Positions 41,729 through 47,773 of a DNA stretch of 47,773 nucleotides are shown in pieces. Origin of the DNA: JBHELT01 sp046262935 (GTDB lineage: Bacteria > Actinomycetota > CADDZG01 > JAHWKV01); contig JBHELT010000071.1 in assembly GCA_046262935.1 (NCBI GenBank), positions 1 through 47,773 on the forward strand. The letters are read 5' to 3'. The notes below the pieces were generated by a model. It was given only the letters and a program-made list of their open reading frames with translations, had not been told where the DNA came from and made no database searches. The translations under genes were made by a program, and so were the position numbers. Position 1 is the stretch's first letter. Each line of letters starts with the position of its first letter.

Positions 41729-41784
41729 TTTTCTTCTTGACCGCCGGGTCAGTCTCTTCTTTTCTTCTTGACCGCGGGTCAGTC
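41729..41784. repeat. Tandem 31-bp duplication with TGACC/GGTCA palindromes
   Basis: Copies begin at 41729 and 41760: TTTTCTTCTTGACCG, then CGGGTCAGTC. Each contains an inverted repeat, TGACC-N3 or N4-GGTCA. They lie in the divergent promoter region between plsC and the ornithine cyclodeaminase-like gene, so they could be a pair of operators. Confidence 0.75.
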
Positions 41785-41795
41785 GCTTCGGTTGG

Positions 41796-41801
41796 TATCC
41801 T
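41796..41801 (+). promoter_or_regulatory. Putative -10 for a leaderless transcript of the gene at 41809
   Basis: TATCCT ends 7 nt before ATG 41809. No -35 is recognisable at 17 bp; the TGACC/GGTCA palindrome lies 22-34 bp further upstream. Confidence 0.4.
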
Positions 41802-41808
41802 GCAACCC

Positions 41809-43020
41809 ATGAAGCACTCAGAAACAGTTGAGATCTCTGGCCACATCATCGATTCGCTGACGCTGCCCAAGATCCTGGACGAACTGATCGGCGGCGGCGC
41901 CGAATACGAGGTCGAAGTATTCGAGATCGGAAAAACACACGAAGACCCCTCTTATGCTCGGATCAAGATATGGACCGCAGATCAGGCGAGCCTCGACGCA
42001 GTTCTGAACCGCGTACACCCCCTCGGAGCCGCTCCAGTGGACCCCGGCGAGGCAACCATGGTCGCAGCCGACATGGACGGCGCACTGCCTGTTGACTTTT
42101 ACTCGACCACCAACCTTCCAACGCAGGTTCGCGTCGGCGGCACTTGGGTGGACATCGAAAACCCTGAGATGGACTGCGGCATCGTGGTACAGGGCGGCAG
42201 CGCCCACACGATCCCAGTCAGCGACATCGTGAAAGGCGATGCTGTGGTTGTTGGACGCGGCGGGGTCCGTGTGACCCCGACAGAAAGGCCGCGCGGTCAA
42301 CGCGAGTTCGAATTCATGGGTTCGAATGTGTCTTCAGAAAAGCCCAAACAGCTTCAGATCATCCGGGTTGCCGATGAGATGAAACGTGTTAAAGCCGAAG
42401 GCAAGAAGGTTCTTTGGGTAGTCGGCCCCGCCTTGATCCATACGGGCGCGGGACCAGCACTTGCCGACCTGGTGAAAGCCGGTTGGGTCAACGTGTTGTT
42501 CGGTGGCAATGGCTTCGCCACCCACGACATCGAGTCGAACATCTTCGGAACATCACTTGGCGTCTACCTCGAAGAAGGCACATCGGCAGAAGGGGGCCAC
42601 GAACATCACATCCGAGCGATCAACGCGGTCAGGCGTTCGGGCAGTATCGCAAAGGCCGTTGAAGATGGGACGATCACGGGTGGCGTGATGTATCAACTGA
42701 TCGCCAACGGCGTGCCCTTCGTGCTTGGCGGGTCGGTGCGCGACGATGGACCACTGCCCGATACGGTCACCGATGTCATCGAGACCCAAAGACAGATGCG
42801 CTCGTTGGTGGATGGTGTCGGTTTGACAATCATCGTTGCTTCGATGCTTCATGGGATCGCCACCGGCAACATCCTTCCTGCCGAGGTCCCGATCGTGTGC
42901 GTTGACATCAACCCTTCAACGGTCACAAAACTGCTCGACCGCGGAAGTCATCAAAGTGCGGGCTTGGTGACCGATGTCGGTTTGTTCGTCAAGCAGCTAC
43001 GCGACTGGCTGGTGGCCTAG
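41809..43020 (+). CDS. LOR/SDH-domain protein of the archaeal-type ornithine cyclodeaminase family
   Basis: A 403-residue protein of the TIGR00300 family. The N-terminal LOR-like domain (about residues 1-100) begins SETVEISGHIIDS and includes HEDPSYARIKIWT. The C-terminal NAD-binding part has VLWVVGPALIHTGAGPALADL, FGGNGFATHDIESN, EEGTSAEGGHEHHIRAI and VDINPSTVTKLLDRGS. In methanogens this family deaminates ornithine to proline; related domains occur in cyanobacterial arginine-degrading enzymes. Ornithine cyclodeaminase activity is thus likely but not certain here. ATG 41809 begins the conserved part. It overlaps the convergent GTPase gene by 4 nt. Confidence 0.85.
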   Translation: MKHSETVEISGHIIDSLTLPKILDELIGGGAEYEVEVFEIGKTHEDPSYARIKIWTADQASLDAVLNRVHPLGAAPVDPGEATMVAADMDGALPVDFYSTTNLPTQVRVGGTWVDIENPEMDCGIVVQGGSAHTIPVSDIVKGDAVVVGRGGVRVTPTERPRGQREFEFMGSNVSSEKPKQLQIIRVADEMKRVKAEGKKVLWVVGPALIHTGAGPALADLVKAGWVNVLFGGNGFATHDIESNIFGTSLGVYLEEGTSAEGGHEHHIRAINAVRRSGSIAKAVEDGTITGGVMYQLIANGVPFVLGGSVRDDGPLPDTVTDVIETQRQMRSLVDGVGLTIIVASMLHGIATGNILPAEVPIVCVDINPSTVTKLLDRGSHQSAGLVTDVGLFVKQLRDWLVA

Positions 43021-44336
43021 GACTTCACCTTGGCGATCACGCCAGCAAGCGCATCTTCCATGTTCGGGCTGCCCGATTCTTTCAACTCATAACCAACACG
43101 CGATGCGGGCTTGTCGATGGTGATGAGTTTTCGAAGATCGATCGGAGTTGCGATCAGAACCACATCGGCGTCGGCCGCGTTGATCGAGCTCTCCAGGTCT
43201 TTGATCTGAGCATCCGAGTAACCCATCGCCGGCAAGACATTTCCCACCGGGTACTTCGCATAGATCTCGGCGAACGACTCGGCAGCCCACGGCCGCGGAT
43301 CGACGATCTCGGCGGCTCCGTTTCGTTTCGCGGCCACCACCCCTGCGCCATAAGTCATCTCGCCGTGAGTGAGCGTAGGGCCATCTTCGATGACCAGCAC
43401 GCGCTTTCCCTTGATGATCGATGGGTCTTCGACACTCACAACCGATTCCGCGCGAACAACAACAGCGGCAGGGTTAACGCTGGATATCGAACCTTCGAGT
43501 TGCCCTAACTGCTCTTGGCTGGCCGAATCGATCTTGTTGATCACGATGACGTCGGCCATGCGCAGGTTCGTCTCTCCAGGGTGGTATCTGAGTTCATTGC
43601 CTGCGCGTAGTGGGTCGGTGACCACGATATGAAGATCGGGCCGGTAGAAGGGAAGGTCGTTGTTGCCCCCATCCCAGATAACAACGTCGGCCTCTTGCTG
43701 AGCCGCTTGCAGGATCCGCCCATAGTCAACCCCCGCAAAAACCACCCGTCCTTCATGGATGTGAGGTTCGTATTCCTCGCGCTCTTCGATCGTGCAGTTG
43801 GCATCCTCGAGGTCCTTCAAGCTGGCGAACCGCTGCACCGCCTGCTTCACTAAGTCGCCGTACGGCATCGGGTGACGCACCACGGCGATCTTCACATCGT
43901 GCGATTCCAAGATGCGCGCCACGCGCCGTGTGGTTTGACTCTTGCCCGAGCCCGTCCTAACGGCACAAACCGCGACAACAGGCACATCGGCAGGGATCAT
44001 GGTGGTGGCTGGTCCCATCAGACGGAAATCGGCACCCGCTGCCAAAGCGATGGAGGCGGCATGCATCACATATTCGTGAGAGACATCCGAGTAAGCGAAT
44101 ATCACCTCGTCAACCTTGCGGTCCGCAACCAGGGCGGTCAGCTGCGATTCATCGATGATCGGTATGCCTTCTGGGTAACGCTCTCCGGCGAGAGCTGGCG
44201 GATACCGGCGGTCTGCGATGTAGGGGATCTGGGTCGCGGTGAACGCAACCACTTCGCTGGAAGGGTCGTCGCGCAGGGCGACGTTGAAATTGTGGAAGTC
44301 GCGCCCGGCGGCCCCCATGATCAAGATGCGTTTCAC
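43017..44336 (-). CDS. GTPase related to cyclic 2,3-diphosphoglycerate synthetase
   Basis: A 439-residue P-loop protein. The N-terminal Rossmann-like part (MKRILIMGAAGRDFHNFNVALRD, residues 1-125) is typical of the COG2403 family. The nucleotide-binding core has a Walker A motif VRTGSGKSQTTRRV near residue 128, VVRHPMPYGDL, VVIWDGGNNDLPFY, VIVINKID and VIEDGPTLTHGEM. The methanogen homologue makes cyclic 2,3-diphosphoglycerate, an osmolyte; the function of bacterial members is not settled. The start is GTG 44336. It shares its 3' end with the TIGR00300 gene and lies upstream of nothing else on its strand. Confidence 0.82.
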   Translation of the reverse strand: MKRILIMGAAGRDFHNFNVALRDDPSSEVVAFTATQIPYIADRRYPPALAGERYPEGIPIIDESQLTALVADRKVDEVIFAYSDVSHEYVMHAASIALAAGADFRLMGPATTMIPADVPVVAVCAVRTGSGKSQTTRRVARILESHDVKIAVVRHPMPYGDLVKQAVQRFASLKDLEDANCTIEEREEYEPHIHEGRVVFAGVDYGRILQAAQQEADVVIWDGGNNDLPFYRPDLHIVVTDPLRAGNELRYHPGETNLRMADVIVINKIDSASQEQLGQLEGSISSVNPAAVVVRAESVVSVEDPSIIKGKRVLVIEDGPTLTHGEMTYGAGVVAAKRNGAAEIVDPRPWAAESFAEIYAKYPVGNVLPAMGYSDAQIKDLESSINAADADVVLIATPIDLRKLITIDKPASRVGYELKESGSPNMEDALAGVIAKVKS

Positions 44337-44367
44337 GTGAGCGGCAGGTTATCAGTCTAGGCGTGGT

Positions 44368-44673
44368 TCAGCTTGGGAGCCTTGGCTCGACAGGCAGTAT
44401 GTGACTTTCTGCCCGGCGGTAAAGGCTGTCGATCACCTCTTCGGTCCCCATGGGCCTGGCGATGATCTCGATGCCCTTCGACGAACTCTGACCTTGCAGC
44501 CTATACATGGCCGCGATCGGATCAGACAGGTCCCTCGAAGCGAGTACCAAGAAGAGCCGGCCGTCTTCCATATAAAGACCGTCACCGTCGCGGATGACGC
44601 CACCAGACCACTTTCGGGCCTCGTCCATGTCGTTCGGGTCGGCACACACGACTTCGAGGATCATGAATCCCAT
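44368..44673 (-). CDS. Small hypothetical protein downstream of an aminotransferase
   Basis: 101 residues, not recognised. Predicted alternating strands and helices (MILEVVCADPNDMDEARKWS, GRLFLVLASRDLSDPIAA, IEIIARPMGTEEVIDSLYRR) suggest a small ferredoxin-like alpha/beta fold. No signal peptide or membrane helix. Its ATG overlaps the aminotransferase stop (TGATG), so translation is coupled and a functional link is plausible. A start at ATG 44664 is also possible. Confidence 0.7.
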   Translation of the reverse strand: MGFMILEVVCADPNDMDEARKWSGGVIRDGDGLYMEDGRLFLVLASRDLSDPIAAMYRLQGQSSSKGIEIIARPMGTEEVIDSLYRRAESHILPVEPRLPS

Positions 44674-45848
44674 CAGGTTCCCTTCGTCAGCGCTCTTTTG
44701 ATCCCGCGGGTTGCCTGCTTGATCCGTTGTTCGTTCTCCACCAGTGCGAATCTCACATGCCCATCGCCTGCTTTTCCGAAACCGATGCCTGGTGAAACCG
44801 CCACTTTAGCCTCGGAGATCAGATACTTGGCGAATTCCAGCGAGCCCATCGGCAGGAACTTGTCGGGGATCGGCGCCCAAGCGAACATGGTTGCTGGCGG
44901 CTCGGCTATGTCCCATCCCGCGCGGGCCAATCCACTCACAAGTACGTCACGGCGCTGACGATAGACCTCCCTTATCGATTTGGACTCGTCGCTCATCTCG
45001 TTCAAGGCGATGATCCCCGCGATCTGGATCGGCTGGAACACGCCGTAGTCGAGATAGGACTTGAGGGTACCGAGCGCCTTGACGATCTCTTTGTTCCCGC
45101 ACATGAAGGCCAGCCGCCATCCCGCCATCGAGAACGATTTCGACATCGAAAAGAACTCGACGCCAACCTCTTCGGCCCCTTTGACCTGCAGCAACGACGG
45201 GGCTCTATCGGCATCGAAAACCAGGTCCGCATACGCCATGTCGTGAACGATCATCGCATCGCGCTGTTTGGCGAATTCGACTAGTCGTTCGAAGAACTCC
45301 AGATCGACCGAAACAGTCGTTGGATTGTGAGGGAATGAGACCAAGATGACCCTGGGCGACGGAGATGTGTTGTCGAACGCCTGGGTTAGTTCAGCGAAGA
45401 AGTCGGCACCCAGCGAAAGTGGCACACGGATCACGTTGGCCCCAGCCAGCATCGGAGCATAGGTATGGATGGGATAGGTCGGCTCGGGCACAAGGCAGGC
45501 GTCGCCGGGGCCGAGCAGGACCCACATCAAGTGACTGAGGCCCTCTTTCGCGCCGATGGTCGCGATCGCCTGGGTCTCGGGGTCCAAGACGACTCCGTAA
45601 GAACGTTCATACCAATCCACGATCGCTTGGCGAAGCTTCGGTATGCCCCGCGACGCTGAATAGCGATGGTTCTTGGGGTTATGGGCCGCCTCGATCAGTT
45701 TTTCGACGATGGGCTCGGGGGTTGGTATGTCGGGGTTGCCCATCCCAAGATCGATGATGTCCTCACCTTGACGTCTGGCCGCAGCCTTCATGTCGTTAAC
45801 GACCGCGAACACGTAAGGAGGGAAACGTTCTATACGACGAAACTCCAT
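44673..45848 (-). CDS. Class I/II aminotransferase (AlaC-like)
   Basis: A PLP-dependent transaminase of about 391 residues. Motifs: IIDLGMGNPDIPTPEPIVE, HRYSASRGIPKLRQAI, TIGAKEGLSHLMW, VPEPTYPIH, SFPHNPTTVSVD, HDMAYADLVFD, and the PLP Lys in SMSKSFSMAGWRL, followed by MFAWAPIP and VRFALVENEQRI. It resembles alanine/glutamate-pyruvate aminotransferases (AlaC) and, more distantly, LL-diaminopimelate aminotransferases. ATG 45848 is chosen; GTG 45851 is directly upstream. It sits 9 nt downstream of the copper ATPase. Confidence 0.92.
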   Translation of the reverse strand: MEFRRIERFPPYVFAVVNDMKAAARRQGEDIIDLGMGNPDIPTPEPIVEKLIEAAHNPKNHRYSASRGIPKLRQAIVDWYERSYGVVLDPETQAIATIGAKEGLSHLMWVLLGPGDACLVPEPTYPIHTYAPMLAGANVIRVPLSLGADFFAELTQAFDNTSPSPRVILVSFPHNPTTVSVDLEFFERLVEFAKQRDAMIVHDMAYADLVFDADRAPSLLQVKGAEEVGVEFFSMSKSFSMAGWRLAFMCGNKEIVKALGTLKSYLDYGVFQPIQIAGIIALNEMSDESKSIREVYRQRRDVLVSGLARAGWDIAEPPATMFAWAPIPDKFLPMGSLEFAKYLISEAKVAVSPGIGFGKAGDGHVRFALVENEQRIKQATRGIKRALTKGT

Positions 45849-45857
45849 CACGTGATT

Positions 45858-47773
45858 CTAGGAAAGAGTTGGGGTCATTCGCAGGAGCCTAAGCGCATTC
45901 ATCACCACGGTCACGCTGGAGAATGCCATCGCACCCGCAGCGATGCTTGGAGATAGCTTGCCTGCAGCCGCCAGGGGTACGGCCGCCACGTTGTAAGCGA
46001 AAGCCCAGAAAAGGTTCTGCTTGATCACGGTCAAGGTCTTTCGCGACAACGCGATCGCAACAGGGATCTTGCGCGGATCGCCTCCGACCAGGGTGAGGTC
46101 GGAAGACTCGATGGCTATGTCGCTGCCGGTTCCCAGGGCGATGCCAAGGTCGGCCGATGCTAGTGCGGGCGCATCGTTCAGTCCATCGCCGACCATTGCA
46201 ACAACCTTGCCCTGTGTCTTTAAGTTCTCGATCTCATCGGCTTTGCCTTGAGGAAGAACACCAGCGATGACATGGGTTATGCCCAGCGACCGTGCCACCG
46301 CCTGTGCAGTGTGCTCGTTGTCTCCGGTGAGCAGCACGACTTCGATCCCACCCTTGCGCAACTCATCGACCGCTTCCTTAGCCCCCGGTTTGATCACGTC
46401 GGTCAGAACCACGGCGCCTCTAACGCGCCGGCCCCAACCCACTTGCACAACCGTGTTGGCAGCCGCTTCTTCGCGTTCGATCCCCTCGTCGACCTCGGTA
46501 CAGCCGATCATGTCTGCCGAATACAGAAGTTCCTTCTTGCCAACAACAACCCGCGTGCCATCCACATCTGCCGACGCGCCGAAGCCGGTCGACGACTCAA
46601 AGGCATCGTTCGGCGGGATCGCAATGCCACGCGAGCGGGCCGCGGCGACGATGGCCTTGGCGATGGGATGCTCAGATGACAACTCGACCGCAGCAGCGTT
46701 GGCCAGAACGGTTGTTTCGTCGGTTGGGTCGTCGTTCAAAGTATCGGCGATGACCTTCGATACGGTCATGCTGCCTTCGGTGAGCGTTCCGGTCTTGTCG
46801 AGGACGACCACTCCAAGACGACCAGAACGTTCCAGCACATCACCGCCTCTTATCAGTATCCCAAGAGCCGCTCCTCTGCCCGTCCCAGCCATGATCGCGG
46901 TTGGCGTTGCAAGCCCCATCGCGCATGGGCATGCGATCACAAGCACCGCAACCGCGGGGATGATCGATCGCGAAACCGAACCGGTGTTCACCAACCAGGC
47001 AACGAAAGTCCCGATCGCTATGACGATGACCACGGGAACGAAGATCGATGAAACTCGGTCGGCGAGGCGCTGTATGGGGGCCTTCGTTTCTTGCGCGCGT
47101 TTCACCGCTCGCACGATCTGCGCGAGGGCACTCTCGCCCCCAACCTTCGTGGCGCGATAAACGATAGAGCCTTGTTGGTTCATAGTCGCCCCGAACACCT
47201 CGTCTCCAATTTGTTTGTCAACGGGGATGGGCTCGCCTGTGAGCATCGATTCGTCGATGGCGGTGCTTCCCTGCTCGATCACCCCGTCGACCGCCAGGCG
47301 CTCTCCCGGCCTTACCACTATGAGGTCCCCTGGGATGATCTGTTCCGTTGCAACGCTTACTTCAGTGCCGTCACGCATGACGTTGGCCTGCTTGGCCCCC
47401 AGATGCATGAGCTTTCGGATGGCTGATGATGCAGCCGATGTGGCCCGAACCTCGAAGTATTTGCCCAAGGAGATCAGCGAGATGATGGTGGCCGCGGTTT
47501 CGAAGTAAACATCGTGAACATCGCCCTGGATCAAACGGACCGCGCTATAGATGAACGCGGCGAGGCTTCCCATCGATATCAAGGTGTCCATATTCGCTTG
47601 GAAGTGCAAAGGCTTGCGCACCGCTGACGAATGAAACATCCATCCGCCCCAGAAAACGACGGGTATCGAAAGAACCAGACCGATCCATGCAGCTCGCTCA
47701 TGGGTGTGGCCGCCCAACAGGTCCATAAGTCGCGGGATGAAGTGCATCGATACGAGCGGGACCGTTAGAACCG
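45858..47773 (-). CDS. Copper-type P1B ATPase (partial, N-terminus beyond the window)
   Basis: A heavy-metal exporting ATPase. The frame stays open to the last base, so the N-terminal metal-binding domain and first helices are missing; about 638 residues are seen. Order of features: membrane helices, the actuator TGEPIPVDK loop, the CPC metal site in VIACPCAMGLATPT, DKTGTLTEG phosphorylation site (about 46781-46803), the SSEHPIAKAI motif, GDGLNDAPALASADLGIA, then last helices with AYNVAAVP and MAFSSVTVVMNALRLLRM. CPC with the YN and MxxSS helices points to Cu(I) transport of the CopA type. No CsoR or copper chaperone gene is visible within the window. Confidence 0.94.
   Translation of the reverse strand, partial: VLTVPLVSMHFIPRLMDLLGGHTHERAAWIGLVLSIPVVFWGGWMFHSSAVRKPLHFQANMDTLISMGSLAAFIYSAVRLIQGDVHDVYFETAATIISLISLGKYFEVRATSAASSAIRKLMHLGAKQANVMRDGTEVSVATEQIIPGDLIVVRPGERLAVDGVIEQGSTAIDESMLTGEPIPVDKQIGDEVFGATMNQQGSIVYRATKVGGESALAQIVRAVKRAQETKAPIQRLADRVSSIFVPVVIVIAIGTFVAWLVNTGSVSRSIIPAVAVLVIACPCAMGLATPTAIMAGTGRGAALGILIRGGDVLERSGRLGVVVLDKTGTLTEGSMTVSKVIADTLNDDPTDETTVLANAAAVELSSEHPIAKAIVAAARSRGIAIPPNDAFESSTGFGASADVDGTRVVVGKKELLYSADMIGCTEVDEGIEREEAAANTVVQVGWGRRVRGAVVLTDVIKPGAKEAVDELRKGGIEVVLLTGDNEHTAQAVARSLGITHVIAGVLPQGKADEIENLKTQGKVVAMVGDGLNDAPALASADLGIALGTGSDIAIESSDLTLVGGDPRKIPVAIALSRKTLTVIKQNLFWAFAYNVAAVPLAAAGKLSPSIAAGAMAFSSVTVVMNALRLLRMTPTLS

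Overview
The window looks like a chromosomal segment of an actinobacterium (Actinomycetota). The evidence is a mraZ-rsmH-ftsL-ftsI division cluster with actinobacterial-style proteins, a DUF3040 membrane protein, a MerR regulator resembling mycobacterial Rv1830, a DnaE2/DUF6504 mutagenesis locus with a CGAAC-N4-GTTCG LexA box, a class E sortase, and several genes with a -10-like hexamer 6-7 nt before the start codon, as in leaderless actinobacterial transcripts. The sequence alone does not settle the class or order. Genes are densely packed, often with ATGA/TGATG overlaps. I see no tRNA, rRNA, CRISPR array, transposase or prophage. No gap longer than 300 bases lacks a gene.

Layout. 1-3.6 kb (minus): the start of the division and cell wall cluster, with a MraZ operator lying on a strong promoter, mraZ, an untracked 42-residue membrane protein, rsmH, ftsL and a truncated ftsI. 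3.8-6.5 kb (minus): HNH nuclease, a sarcosine-oxidase-like flavoenzyme with no ordinary start codon, a MerR regulator and a DUF3040 protein. 6.5-11.5 kb (minus): a SOS-type operon, two LexA boxes then DUF6504, dnaE2 and dinB. 11.6-12.9 kb: an ECF sigma factor with a membrane partner. 12.9-16.4 kb: metH. 16.6-20.5 kb: a secreted esterase-like protein (plus) facing a minus-strand run thiE-cax-amidohydrolase-DUF59.

20.8-28.5 kb (plus) is a block of surface and envelope genes. It holds a secreted subtilase with 22 GGTWT repeats, an orphan membrane histidine kinase, a secreted protein ending in a sortase-like MPHTG signal, a class E sortase split by an in-frame TAA, and a C-terminally anchored fibronectin-like protein. 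This block separates thiE from thiO-thiS-thiG (28.5-30.8 kb), followed by a HAD phosphatase.

31.6-35.4 kb: TetR with a degenerate M50-like membrane protein (minus), then a membrane protein, DUF72 and an EamA transporter (plus). 35.4-38.0 kb (minus): molybdopterin oxidoreductase, threonine aldolase and a phosphofructokinase with the residues of the pyrophosphate-dependent type. 38.1-40.9 kb (plus): a coiled-coil/RlpA-like secreted protein and glycerol kinase. 40.9-47.8 kb: acyltransferase, an archaeal-type ornithine cyclodeaminase family protein (plus), a cyclic-2,3-diphosphoglycerate-synthetase-like GTPase, a small unknown, an aminotransferase and a copper P-type ATPase cut by the window end.

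The most notable points are the SOS DUF6504-dnaE2-dinB operon, the surface cluster with the interrupted sortase, the flavoenzyme without a standard start, the PPi-type phosphofructokinase, and a set of 31-36 bp tandem duplications in upstream regions.
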